Shown: piece after piece, positions 50,731-59,330 of the stretch
How positions within the stretch are numbered: position 1 is the first letter of the stretch
Layout: each line of letters starts with the position of its first letter
Assembly (NCBI GenBank): GCA_002841695.1
Contig: PHAN01000002.1
Span: 1-64,000 of the forward strand
Direction of reading: 5' to 3'
Length of the DNA stretch: 64,000 nt
DNA from: Elusimicrobia bacterium HGW-Elusimicrobia-1
GTDB taxonomy: Bacteria; Elusimicrobiota; Endomicrobiia; PHAN01
Position numbers and translations under genes: made by a program
The notes under the pieces: model-generated
The model's input: only the letters and a program-made list of their open reading frames with translations
What the model was told of the DNA's origin: nothing
The model's database searches: none

Positions 50731-51531
50731 ATGTACGAAAAACACTGGGGACTTAAAGAAAAACCGTTTGAAAACACTCCCGACCCCAAGTATCTCTATT
50801 ATTCATCGGAGCACGAAGAAGGGCTTAACCGGCTGCTTTACGTCGTAAAAGAGGGAAAAGGCGCCGGACTTCTTACCGGAGTTTACGGTTGCGGCAAAAC
50901 CCTTCTTGCGCGCGCGCTGATGAAAGAGCTGGAAAATTCCATTTACAAAGTCGCCCTCGTCACGAATCCCCGTCTCGACGACATCGAAATGCTCAGGATG
51001 ATTTCTTACTCGCTTGGTTCGGCGTCCCCGCCCGCGCGCAAAGCCGACGTGCTTATAGAACTTGAAAATATTCTTAAGAATAACGCGGCCGACGGCAAGA
51101 AAACGGTCGTTGTCGTCGACGAGGCGCATACCATCGAGGATAAAAATATATTCGAAGAGCTGCGTCTGCTGCTCAACTATCAGCGCGACGACAAGTTTCT
51201 GCTGTCGCTTCTTATCGTCGGTCAGCCGGAGCTCAGAGAAAAAATCGAAAGCAACAAACAACTCAACCAGCGCATCGCGATGAGATTTTTTCTGGAGCCG
51301 CTCTCCGTCGGAGAAGTGTCCAAATATATGGCTCACCGCCTTGAAATAGCCGAAGCCCGCGCCGGCATATTTACCGACGACGCCATAGCTCTTATCGCCG
51401 AGCGTTCCGGCGGCATTCCGCGCAGGATAAATTTACTCTGCGATTCCGCGCTTCTTACCGGCTTCGGCAAAGGGCTGCAAGAAATAGACGCGGAGACCGT
51501 CGTCGAGACGGTTCAGAGTTTGCAGGTCTGA
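50731..51531 (+). CDS. ExeA-like AAA ATPase of EPS loci
   Basis: The 266-aa AAA protein opens MYEKHWGLKEKPFENTPDP, as in ExeA/GspA-type and XrtA-associated ATPases. The Walker A motif is GVYGCGKT (50-57), Walker B is VVVVDEAH (about 126-133), and the sensor-like GGIPRRINLLC is near the C-terminus. It stops there: the peptidoglycan-binding C-terminal domain of longer ExeA proteins is absent. AGGA precedes the ATG. Such ATPases accompany exosortase-type EPS clusters, but no exosortase is visible here. A role in assembling the export machinery is possible (inference). Confidence 0.87.
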   Translation: MYEKHWGLKEKPFENTPDPKYLYYSSEHEEGLNRLLYVVKEGKGAGLLTGVYGCGKTLLARALMKELENSIYKVALVTNPRLDDIEMLRMISYSLGSASPPARKADVLIELENILKNNAADGKKTVVVVDEAHTIEDKNIFEELRLLLNYQRDDKFLLSLLIVGQPELREKIESNKQLNQRIAMRFFLEPLSVGEVSKYMAHRLEIAEARAGIFTDDAIALIAERSGGIPRRINLLCDSALLTGFGKGLQEIDAETVVETVQSLQV

Positions 51532-51556
51532 GGATTCACTGATCACGGAGACGACC

Positions 51557-52180
51557 ATGAAAATTCTTGCGATAGGCGCCCATCCCGACGATATCGAGTT
51601 CGGCTGCGGCGGCGCACTGGCCAAATTCGCGGACACTTTCAAGATATCCATGCTGGTGATGACGCGCGGCGACAGAGGCGGAAAGACATCGGTGAGGTGG
51701 CGCGAGCAGAAACGCTCGGCGTCCATACTGGGCGCAAAACTTTTCTGCGGCGGTTTCAAGGATACCGAAGTTCCTATGTCGCGCGGAGTTATTACACTTG
51801 TGGAAAAAATAATCAAGCGCGAAAAACCCGATATAATTTTCGTCCACCATCCGTCGGACACTCATCAGGATCACAGAAACACCGCGCAGGCGGCGATCAC
51901 GGCCGCGCGCTATATCAAAAATGTGCTTTTTTACGAAGTGCCCACCACGTCGGATTTTTCTCCGGCGAACGTTTTTGTGGATATATCATCGAGCATCAAG
52001 GACAAACTGCGGCTGCTCGACGCCCATAAGTCGCAGGCGTATGCCACAAGAATAGCGTCGCTTTCCATTTTTGACGCGGCCAAAGCGACCGCGACTTTTC
52101 GCGGTTACCAGAATCGCGCGCGCTACGCCGAGGTGTTCGCGCCGCTGAGATTATCCATAGATTGCTTTGTCGCCAAATAA
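51557..52180 (+). CDS. PIG-L/LmbE-family deacetylase
   Basis: The 207-aa protein has AHPDDIEFGCGG (H9, D11, D12) and HHPSDTHQDHRNTAQA (H103, H106), the zinc ligands and catalytic acids of PIG-L N-acetylglucosaminyl deacetylases. It probably removes acetyl groups from an N-acetylated sugar in the nucleotide- or lipid-linked precursor of this EPS. GGAG sits about 6 nt before ATG 51557. It lies just before the WecA-like gene, so a GlcNAc-type primer is a plausible substrate (inference). Confidence 0.9.
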   Translation: MKILAIGAHPDDIEFGCGGALAKFADTFKISMLVMTRGDRGGKTSVRWREQKRSASILGAKLFCGGFKDTEVPMSRGVITLVEKIIKREKPDIIFVHHPSDTHQDHRNTAQAAITAARYIKNVLFYEVPTTSDFSPANVFVDISSSIKDKLRLLDAHKSQAYATRIASLSIFDAAKATATFRGYQNRARYAEVFAPLRLSIDCFVAK

Positions 52181-52197
52181 ATCGATAAATACGCACG

Positions 52198-53304
52198 ATG
52201 AATAAAATAAAACTCATACTGCTTTTAGTGGCCGCCGCGCTGCTGCTGCATCCGGCGGGTGGGAGATGGGCGTGGCTTCTTGGCGTCCGATGGCTTTATG
52301 TGTTCGTCGTCGCGCTTCTGACATCATATTCTCTTACGGAAATACTTGTCCCCGTAGGTCACGGACTCAAAATTCTGGATCAACCCGCCGAAAGAAAAAT
52401 GCACGCGTTTCCCGTCCCGAGAATAGGCGGCTTCGCCGTTTTTGCGGCGGTTATCCTCTCTATTTTCCGCAATCTTCAGTTCTCGCCGGCGCTTACTTCG
52501 CTTATCGCCGGCTCGTCGATAATTTATGTTGTGGGACTTATAGACGATATACGTCCCCAGCGGGCGAGCGTTCGCCTTCTGGCGCAACTGGCCGCGGCGC
52601 TGGTGGTGCTTCTGGGAGGTGTGAGAATAACGTCCCTGCCCGCGGGTTTTCCCGCCAAACTTGCGATAGAATATGTCATAACGATAATCTGGCTTATAGG
52701 AATAGCCAACGCCGTCAATTTTCTCGACGGCATCAACGGCCTCGCTTCCGGAATGACCGCCCTCTGCGCCCTGCTTTTTTTTCTGGTGGCTTTTCCGACG
52801 AGACAAAGTTATCTGGCCTATACCACAATGGCTTTGGCGGGCGGCTGCATAGGTTTTATGCCGGCGAATCTGCGGGGGCGCATCTTCCTGGGCGACGCCG
52901 GCGCAACATTCATCGGGTTTCTTGCGGCCGGTATTGCCGTTATGGGTTCGTGGGCGCACAAAAATCCGCTGGTGTCCGTATCGACGCCCCTTTTGATTTT
53001 GAGCATACCCATATTCGACATGATTTATACGACCGTCTCCAGAATCAAAAACGGACGTGTCAAAAGTGTGAAGCAGTGGCTTGAGTACACCGACAAGGAT
53101 CATCTGCATCATCGTCTTATAACAATGGGTTTCGGAGCCAACGGCGCTCTCGTTTTTATACTGCTGTTGAATCTGCTTATCGGATTCGGCGCCATGGTAA
53201 TCCGTTTTGCCGGCCCCGTGGGCGCTCAGTTTTTGCTTGTTCAGACGGTGCTTTTGTTCGTGGTAGTGGTCATGCTTATGCTGGCCGGCAGGACAATTTC
53301 ATAG
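52198..53304 (+). CDS. WecA/MraY-family polyprenyl-phosphate sugar-1-phosphate transferase
   Basis: The 368-aa polytopic protein has the family motifs DQPAERKMHAFPVPRIGG, GLIDDI (metal-binding aspartates), NAVNFLDGINGLASG, IFLGDAGATFIGF and DHLHHRL. It transfers a HexNAc-1-phosphate from UDP-sugar to undecaprenyl phosphate, the first membrane step, and is the only initiating transferase in the locus. About eleven hydrophobic helices are evident. The sequence does not separate WecA from other GT4-type phosphotransferases for certain. The start at ATG 52198 has no strong Shine-Dalgarno, 17 bp after the PIG-L gene. Confidence 0.9.
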   Translation: MNKIKLILLLVAAALLLHPAGGRWAWLLGVRWLYVFVVALLTSYSLTEILVPVGHGLKILDQPAERKMHAFPVPRIGGFAVFAAVILSIFRNLQFSPALTSLIAGSSIIYVVGLIDDIRPQRASVRLLAQLAAALVVLLGGVRITSLPAGFPAKLAIEYVITIIWLIGIANAVNFLDGINGLASGMTALCALLFFLVAFPTRQSYLAYTTMALAGGCIGFMPANLRGRIFLGDAGATFIGFLAAGIAVMGSWAHKNPLVSVSTPLLILSIPIFDMIYTTVSRIKNGRVKSVKQWLEYTDKDHLHHRLITMGFGANGALVFILLLNLLIGFGAMVIRFAGPVGAQFLLVQTVLLFVVVVMLMLAGRTIS

Positions 53305-53321
53305 ATAACCGGAGAAACGAA

Positions 53322-54062
53322 ATGTGTAACGGAGTAAAAAGAGTTTTTTTGCGCTCGGCGGTTCTGGTGGCCGCATTTGCGTCTATGAGCGCGGCTTCCG
53401 TCATAGAACCCTGGCGTAACGATATTTCACCGGCGGCCACGCCGCGATCGGAACATTCGTTCGGCGCCTCCGTGCTGCTTGCCGACGGATATATTGAAAC
53501 GCCGTTTAAGATTTTTTACGGGATTTCCGACAACGCGGAGCTTGCGACGCGCTGGGGCGCCATTTTCGCCGACGGCCAGGCGGGCATATCCGACCTGAAG
53601 TTCGCGGTTAAATACAATTTGACAAAAATCGCCGGCGATGTTCCCGCCATATTTATTGAGGGCGGTGTTTCTCTGCCGACGGCCGACCACACAAGAGGCC
53701 TTGGCGCCGGCGGGGTGGGATTGTCCGCCGGATGGAACATCATAAAAGAAATGAAGCCCTTGCGCGTTTTCGCGGCGCTGGCCGGCGAATTCAACGACAA
53801 CGACGTCCTTGCCGGAGCGAGGCCGCCGCGGGTATTTTCATTTAAGGCGGGCGCCCGTTACGACTACAAAAAGGACATTGTTCTGACGGGCGAGCTCAAG
53901 GGCTTCAATAATTACCGGCGGAATCCCGACGCTTTCAAACAGGAGCTTTATCTGTCGCCGGGAGTTCATTATTCCGGCAGTTTTCCGTTCTCGGCCGCCG
54001 TTCTTTTGGGCATGAGCGGCGATTCCCGGCGGTTTGCGATTTATTTGGAGAAAAATTTCTAA
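53322..54062 (+). CDS. Predicted small outer-membrane beta-barrel protein
   Basis: The 246-aa protein has a signal peptide (basic start, hydrophobic 12-24, cut near SMSAA) and alternating strands such as GYIETPFKIFYGISDNAELATRWG and KFAVKYNLTKIAGDVPAIFIEGGVSLP. It ends in an aromatic residue (IYLEKNF), as outer-membrane barrels do. I do not recognise a specific family; it resembles putative transporter-like barrels with 10-12 strands. A Shine-Dalgarno GGAG lies about 7 nt before ATG 53322. In this operon it may assist EPS export or be a passenger. Confidence 0.65.
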   Translation: MCNGVKRVFLRSAVLVAAFASMSAASVIEPWRNDISPAATPRSEHSFGASVLLADGYIETPFKIFYGISDNAELATRWGAIFADGQAGISDLKFAVKYNLTKIAGDVPAIFIEGGVSLPTADHTRGLGAGGVGLSAGWNIIKEMKPLRVFAALAGEFNDNDVLAGARPPRVFSFKAGARYDYKKDIVLTGELKGFNNYRRNPDAFKQELYLSPGVHYSGSFPFSAAVLLGMSGDSRRFAIYLEKNF

Positions 54063-54073
54063 AGGAGCGCCTG

Positions 54074-55375
54074 ATGAAAATATTCGTACTCGACACTAAC
54101 GTCCTGATTCACGACCCCGACGCCTTTTTATCTTTCAAGAATTCCGAAGTCGTGATACCCATCACCGTCATAGAAGAACTCGACGGATTTAAGCGCGCCA
54201 ACGACGAGCGCGGCAGGGCTGCCAGGGCCATCAGCAGGAATCTTAACGCGCTGCGAACCGGCGGAAAATTGTCCGAGGGGGTAAAGCTTTCAAACGGCTC
54301 CATTCTCAAGATTATTCTCGGCTCCGAGTCGGAAAAACATCTTCCTTTCGCGGCGTCTTTGGCCGACAACAGAATTTTGTCCATAGTTCTCGACGTTCAG
54401 AGCCGCAAAAAGGGCGAAAAAGTCGTATTCATAACCAAGGACATAAATCTTAGAATCAAGGCCGAGGTGCTGGGCATAGACGCGCAGGATTACGAGAAGG
54501 AAAAAGTGCGCGTGGAGGATCTTTACAACGGCTGGCAGGAAGTGGAAGTGCCCGACGCGGATATCGACGCGTTTTACGCGGGCAAAAAAGCGGCCGCTCC
54601 GTCGGATTTGCTGGCTAACGAATGCGTTATCCTCAAGGGAAAAAACTCCGGCAAAAGCGCCATCGCAAAATATAACGCCCGCCAGATGCGCCTCCAGCCG
54701 CTTTTCCATCAGAACGCCACTCCGTGGGGGCTCAAACCGCTTAACGTGCACCAGAAATTCGCGTTCGAGCTGCTTCTGTGCAACGAAATAAATCTGGTTA
54801 CGCTGATAGGCGTTCCCGGCGCGGGGAAGACACTGATTGCTCTGGCCTGCGGAATGCAGAAGGTGCTCGAAGAAAAAAACTATACGAAACTTTTTATCGC
54901 GCGTCCCGTCGTTCCCATGGGCAGGGACATAGGTTATCTGCCCGGAACCAAAGAAGAAAAACTGACCTCGTGGATGGGAGCCGTTTACGACAACTTTGAG
55001 TTTTTGCTTGAAAAAAAGAATCCGGGCGCGGACATCAGTTCCAAAGTGTCGTATCTTTTCGACACGGGCGCGCTTGAAATCGAGGCGCTTACATATATAA
55101 GAGGCCGCTCGCTGCCGAATCAGTATATCGTCATAGACGACGCGCAAAATCTGACTCCCCACGAAGTCAAGACCATAATTTCCCGCGCCGGCGCGGGAAC
55201 GAAAATAATACTCACCGGCGACCCGCACCAGATAGACAACCCGTATCTCGACGCTTCGTCTAACGGATTGACGAATCTCGTGGAAAGATTCAAGGGACAG
55301 GAAATGTACGGGCACATCACTTTCAACAAATCGGAAAGAAGCGCGTTGGCTGCGCTGGCCTCCGACCTGCTTTGA
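54074..55375 (+). CDS. PhoH-family ATPase with N-terminal PIN domain
   Basis: The 433-aa protein has an N-terminal PIN nuclease domain (VLDTNVLIHDP with D7; E34/E35; D98; TKDINLR with D123) and a C-terminal PhoH helicase-like ATPase domain (Walker A GVPGAGKT at 246-253, YIVIDDAQNLTPHEVK, and LTGDPHQIDNPYLD). PIN-PhoH (PhoH2/YlaK-type) proteins act as RNA-unwinding ribonucleases. AAGGAG precedes the ATG by 6 nt. It is the last gene before repeat C and has no obvious connection to EPS; it may be cotranscribed by position only. Confidence 0.93.
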   Translation: MKIFVLDTNVLIHDPDAFLSFKNSEVVIPITVIEELDGFKRANDERGRAARAISRNLNALRTGGKLSEGVKLSNGSILKIILGSESEKHLPFAASLADNRILSIVLDVQSRKKGEKVVFITKDINLRIKAEVLGIDAQDYEKEKVRVEDLYNGWQEVEVPDADIDAFYAGKKAAAPSDLLANECVILKGKNSGKSAIAKYNARQMRLQPLFHQNATPWGLKPLNVHQKFAFELLLCNEINLVTLIGVPGAGKTLIALACGMQKVLEEKNYTKLFIARPVVPMGRDIGYLPGTKEEKLTSWMGAVYDNFEFLLEKKNPGADISSKVSYLFDTGALEIEALTYIRGRSLPNQYIVIDDAQNLTPHEVKTIISRAGAGTKIILTGDPHQIDNPYLDASSNGLTNLVERFKGQEMYGHITFNKSERSALAALASDLL

Positions 55376-55415
55376 GGACAGGATTAAAAGGCAGGGTTAA
55401 GGATTAAGCAGTAAG

Positions 55416-55472
55416 TTTGTAGCGGGCGAATTGCTATTCGCCGAATTTGTGGGATAGCAATCCCACCGCTAC
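55416..55472. repeat. Repeat C copy 1 (57 bp, triple-hairpin palindrome)
   Basis: The ends GTAGCGG and CCGCTAC are exact inverted repeats. Inside lie two hairpins, GCGAA-TTGCTA-TTCGC and GGGAT-AGCA-ATCCC. It occupies most of the 115-bp gap between the phoH-like and PHP genes. A 57-bp relative stands at 61491-61547. Confidence 0.85.
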
Positions 55473-55490
55473 CGGTGATGCTGAATTATT

Positions 55491-56363
55491 ATGGAACGAC
55501 TTTTCGCGGATCTTCACTTGCATACGGCCTACTCCGACGGAACTTTTAGTCCGGTGGAATTGGTGCGCTATGCTCAGAAGGCCGGTTTATCGGCGATAAG
55601 CATTACCGATCACGATATAACGGATGGCATAACCGAGGGCTTAAAAGAGGGAGCCAAGCGCGGCGTGGAGGTGATTCCCGGCATAGAACTTTCGGCAGAA
55701 CTCAAGACGTCGGGCGAGCACGAGATGCATATACTCGGATACTATCTTAACTGGGAAAGCGTGAAATTCCAGGAAGAACTTAAACTTTTCCGTCAAGCGC
55801 GAGAAAGACGCGCGTTTCATATCCTCGACAAACTTGCCCAGATAGGCATTAAGCTCAACGAAGAGAGGCTTTTCAAAATCGCGGGCATAGGAAGCATAGG
55901 CCGCCTGCACTTCGCGAAGGCCATGCTGGAAGAAAAAATCGTCTCGCACACTCAGGAGGCCTTTGAAAAATATCTCGGCGAAGGACGTCCCGCGTACGTG
56001 CCCAAACTTCGTCTTCAGCCGGAGGACGCCATAAGGATGATTCATCGCGTGGGGGGACTTCCCGTGCTGGCGCATCCGTTCTACGGCGGAATAAACAAGG
56101 CGACCGTAAAATCGCTCGTCAACAAAGGGCTTATGGGCATAGAAGTATGGCACATAAAACATCCGCCGGAGGCCGCCGCGAATTTCAAGAAGTGGGCGGA
56201 AGACCTCGGCATATTTATGACGGGCGGAACAGATTGTCACGGCAAACTTATGGAGGAAACCGTGCCGCTTCTGGGCCGTCTGAAAATAGATTATAAATAT
56301 GTGGTCGACATGAAGCTGGCCAAGGCGCGTCTCGATAAAAACCGCGCCAGAATAATGGAATGA
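55491..56363 (+). CDS. PHP-domain phosphoesterase (3',5'-nucleoside bisphosphatase/RNase AM-like)
   Basis: The 290-aa protein has all classic PHP motifs in order: DLHLHTAYSDG (HxH), ITDHD, E66 (PGIELSAE), HILGY, VLAHP and GGTDCHG. The layout and length match YciV/RNase AM-type enzymes that hydrolyse nucleoside bisphosphates and 5' ends of short RNAs using a trinuclear metal site. The start ATG 55491 follows repeat C by 18 bp with only a weak Shine-Dalgarno. It is probably expressed from read-through or from a promoter within the repeat region; none is obvious. Confidence 0.9.
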   Translation: MERLFADLHLHTAYSDGTFSPVELVRYAQKAGLSAISITDHDITDGITEGLKEGAKRGVEVIPGIELSAELKTSGEHEMHILGYYLNWESVKFQEELKLFRQARERRAFHILDKLAQIGIKLNEERLFKIAGIGSIGRLHFAKAMLEEKIVSHTQEAFEKYLGEGRPAYVPKLRLQPEDAIRMIHRVGGLPVLAHPFYGGINKATVKSLVNKGLMGIEVWHIKHPPEAAANFKKWAEDLGIFMTGGTDCHGKLMEETVPLLGRLKIDYKYVVDMKLAKARLDKNRARIME

Positions 56364-56377
56364 CACCGCGGCCGCAC

Positions 56378-56407
56378 TTGACAGCCGCTTGTATTTTTTG
56401 ATATAGT
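56378..56407 (+). promoter_or_regulatory. Sigma70-like promoter of the btu locus
   Basis: A perfect TTGACA (56378-56383) and TATAGT (56402-56407) are 18 nt apart, just before the cobalamin riboswitch. Transcription would begin near 56414. Confidence 0.7.
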
Positions 56408-56417
56408 CCCGCCCGCA

Positions 56418-56580
56418 GTAAAAATCCGCGCGAAGGAAGTCCGGTAAAATCCCGGCGCTGCCCCGCAACGGTAAATCCAGCATGTCTGGATGAGCCCGGT
56501 CTATCGCGCGTTCACGGCGAACGTCGTTTCCGACGAGGATTCAGACGAGCGCCGCGACTTCGAGGGAAGAAAACCGCGAT
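56418..56580 (+). promoter_or_regulatory. Cobalamin (AdoCbl) riboswitch
   Basis: The stretch AGGAAGTCCGGTAAAATCCC (from 56434), followed by GGCGCTGCCCCGCAACGGTAA (to 56474), closely follows the conserved core of cobalamin riboswitches (GGGAA...CCGGTGAAAATCCGG...GCTGCCCCCGCAACTGTAA). GATGAGCCCGGTCTATCGCG downstream agrees with the later helices. It is followed at once by an intrinsic terminator and the btuFCD genes, so cobalamin should prevent read-through. The exact 5' and 3' edges are estimates. Confidence 0.88.
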
Positions 56581-56620
56581 AACCTCGCTTTCTCTTCTTG
56601 AAGGCGGGGTTTTTTATTTT
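56581..56620 (+). terminator. Intrinsic terminator/attenuator downstream of the cobalamin riboswitch
   Basis: AACCTCGCTTT and AAGGCGGGGTT form an 11-bp stem (two G-T pairs) around a 9-nt loop, followed by a TTTTATTTT tract. Its position directly after the riboswitch makes it the likely expression platform. Confidence 0.8.
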
Positions 56621-56642
56621 GGGCATCGAGGTATTTGAAACC

Positions 56643-56738
56643 GTTGAAAAATCCTTGTCATGTCATTCCCGCGAAAGCGGGAATCCAGATTTTCCGTCGT
56701 AGTATGGATTCGTCCCCGAATGTCTTTATCGGGGATAA
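56643..56738. repeat. Repeat B copy 2 (96 bp)
   Basis: It is identical to the 26620-26715 copy except at two positions near its left end. It sits between the attenuator and the btuF start, so riboswitch read-through transcripts include its hairpins. The small ORFs across it (containing SFPRKRESR or VIPAKAGIQ) are spurious. Confidence 0.85.
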
Positions 56739-56776
56739 TACGGAAAAAAGGGGGTGTTTTTCAATCGGCTCAAGTT

Positions 56777-57610
56777 ATGAAAAGCATATTTCTGAAATTA
56801 TCGCTGTTGACGGTTTTCTTGGCTTCCGCGGCCTTCGCTGTCCGCGCGGAGACGCCGGCCCCGCGCATAATTTCTCTGGCGCCCTCTTTGACGGAGATAC
56901 TTTTTGAACTGGGGCTTTCCGAGACCGTGGTCGGAGTGACATCTTACTGCGACTGGCCGCCCGAGGCGGCGCGGAAAGAGAAAGTGGGCGATTATCTTAC
57001 TCCGGCCATAGAAAAAATCGTCTCGCTTAAACCCGCGATGGTGTTCTCTCTGTCCGACGGAAAGACCGCGCGCATATTGCGGAATATGGGGATAAAGGTT
57101 TATGTTTCCGATCCGCAGGATTTTTCGTCGCTGAAACAAACGGTAACGGATATCGGACGCATTACGGGTAAACCCGCCGCTGCCTCTGGGCTTGTCGCCG
57201 AACTGGATTCGGTTGTTCGCGGCGAAAAAAAACGCGCAGCCGCGCGGCCTGTCTCGGAGAAGCCGCGCTTGTACATAGAGACGAACTATCCGCCGCCGTG
57301 GAGCTGTTCCGACAAGAGCTTTCTGGGCGAAGCGGCCGGATTCATCGGATGCCGGAACATATTCTCCGTCGCGCGAAAAGGTTTTTTTCCGGTGTCTTCC
57401 GAGACGATAATAAGAGAAAATCCCGATGTCATTCTGGTTTTAAGCGGCGATGAAAACATCGCCTCGCGGACGGGTTTTGCCGGAATAAAAGCCATCAAAA
57501 ATTCGAACGTCATAATCTGGTCCGATCGCGGCGCGCTGGTCAGAGCGTCGCCGAGGATGATACGCAATTTGCCCGCGTTGCGCAAAAGGATATTCACAGA
57601 TGAAGAATAA
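56777..57610 (+). CDS. btuF: Vitamin B12 ABC transporter substrate-binding protein
   Basis: The 277-aa protein has a signal peptide (MKSIFLKLSLLTVFLASAAF, cut near VRA-E) and the BtuF/FecB-type fold: RIISLAPSLTEILFELGL, GVTSYCDWPPEA, KIVSLKPAMVFSL, and IETNYPPPWSC later. It captures cobalamin in the periplasm for BtuCD. The start was set at ATG 56777 because upstream codons are in repeat B. The cobalamin riboswitch fits the function. It overlaps btuC by 11 bp. Confidence 0.87.
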   Translation: MKSIFLKLSLLTVFLASAAFAVRAETPAPRIISLAPSLTEILFELGLSETVVGVTSYCDWPPEAARKEKVGDYLTPAIEKIVSLKPAMVFSLSDGKTARILRNMGIKVYVSDPQDFSSLKQTVTDIGRITGKPAAASGLVAELDSVVRGEKKRAAARPVSEKPRLYIETNYPPPWSCSDKSFLGEAAGFIGCRNIFSVARKGFFPVSSETIIRENPDVILVLSGDENIASRTGFAGIKAIKNSNVIIWSDRGALVRASPRMIRNLPALRKRIFTDEE

Positions 57611-58532
57611 GAATGCGGCGCTGATGGTCGTTGCGCTTGCCGCTGTCGCGGCCGCGTCGCTGTTTGTCGGAAGCGCCGGCGGATTCGACCCCGAAATTGT
57701 TTTGCGGCTGCGTTTGCCCAGAGTGATTCTGGGAGTGCTTGTCGGCGGCGCTCTGGCGTCGTCGGGCGCGGTGTATCAGAATATACTCAGAAATCCTCTG
57801 GCCGACCCTTACATACTCGGATCGGCTTCGGGCGCGGCTCTCGGCGTGGCTATGGCGGAGGCCTTCGGCGCGAGATATATGGCGCCGCTTTTTTCGTTCG
57901 TTTTCTCCTTCGCCGCGACGGCCTTCGTGTTTGCGGCCGCGAACGGTTTCGGGCGCGGCGTGTCGGCGTCGCCGTCGTCGGGTCGGCTGATTCTGGTGGG
58001 CGTCGCGGTTAACGTGTTTATCTCCGGCGCGATAATACTTTTTTACTATGTTTCGGCCAGAGACGCCCACACCCTCGTAATGTTTTTGTTCGGCAATCTG
58101 CAGGAAAATAATCCGCGGCTCATAGCCGTGGCCGCGCTGGCGTCGGCGCCCTGCATCTGGCTGCTTGTAAAGTCCGCGCCGTCTCTGGACACGTTCGCGC
58201 TGGGAGAAGAAAAATCCGCCACAATCGGAACGAATGTCGCAGGACGTCGCCTTGCGGCGGCGGCGCTTGTGTCCGTGCTGACGGGCGTCAGCGTTTCATT
58301 GGCGGGAGTGATCGGTTTCGTGGGACTTGTGGCGCCGCACGCGGCCCGTATTTTTGTGGGGCCGTCATTGAAAAAACTGATACCGTCGGCTTTTGTCGTC
58401 GGAGCGATATATCTGGTTATCTCCGACGCGGCGGCGCGCTCGCTGTTTGCGCCCGTGGAGCTTCCCGTCGGCGTGGTAAGCGCGATATTGGGCGCGCCGT
58501 ATTTCATATACATACTGTCGCGCGGAGAATGA
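57600..58532 (+). CDS. btuC: Vitamin B12 ABC transporter permease (FecCD family)
   Basis: The 310-aa polytopic protein has the FecCD signatures LRLPRVILGVLVGGALASSGAVYQ, NPLADPYILGSASGAALG, AGVIGFVGLVAPHAAR and PVELPVGVVSAILGAPYFIYIL. It forms the membrane channel of the cobalamin importer. AGGA precedes ATG 57600, inside the end of btuF. It ends by overlapping the btuD start region. The N-terminus is slightly shorter than typical (~330 aa). Confidence 0.88.
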   Translation: MKNKNAALMVVALAAVAAASLFVGSAGGFDPEIVLRLRLPRVILGVLVGGALASSGAVYQNILRNPLADPYILGSASGAALGVAMAEAFGARYMAPLFSFVFSFAATAFVFAAANGFGRGVSASPSSGRLILVGVAVNVFISGAIILFYYVSARDAHTLVMFLFGNLQENNPRLIAVAALASAPCIWLLVKSAPSLDTFALGEEKSATIGTNVAGRRLAAAALVSVLTGVSVSLAGVIGFVGLVAPHAARIFVGPSLKKLIPSAFVVGAIYLVISDAAARSLFAPVELPVGVVSAILGAPYFIYILSRGE

Positions 58533-58534
58533 TA

Positions 58535-59323
58535 ATGAACAGGCCGGCAATGGAACTTTTCGACGTGCGTCGCAGCTTCGGCGCAAAAGAAGTGTTGCGC
58601 GGCGTTACGCTTGAAGTTCCCCGAGGCGAGTTTCTCGGGATAATAGGCCCCAACGGCGCGGGCAAAACCACTCTGATAAAGTGCGTGCTGGGTTTATGCG
58701 ATTACGAGGGGGAAATAAATATCGGCGGTGAATCCGTCCGCGGGTTATCCCGCCGCAAAATGGCTCGAAGAACGGCATATCTTCCGTCGGAAATAAACGC
58801 TATTTACGACTACACAGTTACGGAAATACTCAGGATGAGCAGATATTCTCTGGGTAATTTTTGGGGCGATGCGGACGTCCATGGCGACGCCGCCTGCCGC
58901 GAATATGCGCGCCTGGCCGCGATAGAACATCTGCTGGACAGAAAAATAAATTCGCTTTCCAGCGGCGAAAAGCAAATGGTTTATCTGGCGCAGGCCCTCG
59001 CGCAGGAATCGGAGGCGCTTGTGCTCGACGAGCCGACGTCTCATCTGGATTTGAATCACGCATCGATGTTTTTCGATTTGCTCGCGCGTCTCAACCGCGA
59101 GCGCGGCCTTACCATAATGTTCGTTAATCACGATATAAATCTCTCGGCGCAGTACGCCTCGCGGATTGCGTTGATGAAAGACGGGATTCTGTTTTGCGCG
59201 GGCATTCCGGACGATGTAATAACCGAAAAAAACATAAGGGCGGTTTACGGAATTGAGAATTTTTCCGTGCTGCAAAGCGCGGAAGGCCGCCCGCTTGTTT
59301 ACATACGAAGTAAGATTCGGTGA
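58535..59323 (+). CDS. btuD: Vitamin B12 ABC transporter ATP-binding protein
   Basis: About 262 aa with complete ABC ATPase motifs: Walker A GPNGAGKTT, signature LSSGEKQMV, Walker B ALVLDEPTS and H-loop FVNHD. GGAG (58524-58527) is 7 nt before ATG 58535, which is preferred over ATG 58529 two codons earlier. It powers cobalamin or corrinoid import with BtuC and BtuF. The C-terminal domain (VYGIENFSVLQSAEGRPLVYI) is that of FepC/BtuD-like proteins. Confidence 0.87.
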   Translation: MNRPAMELFDVRRSFGAKEVLRGVTLEVPRGEFLGIIGPNGAGKTTLIKCVLGLCDYEGEINIGGESVRGLSRRKMARRTAYLPSEINAIYDYTVTEILRMSRYSLGNFWGDADVHGDAACREYARLAAIEHLLDRKINSLSSGEKQMVYLAQALAQESEALVLDEPTSHLDLNHASMFFDLLARLNRERGLTIMFVNHDINLSAQYASRIALMKDGILFCAGIPDDVITEKNIRAVYGIENFSVLQSAEGRPLVYIRSKIR

Positions 59324-59330
59324 AATAATA

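Noticed and set aside
56635-56907. Small plus-strand ORF of 90 aa upstream of btuF
   Set aside because: Its first part is the translation of repeat B (VIPAKAGIQ) and the rest overlaps the btuF signal region in another frame. No Shine-Dalgarno or family.
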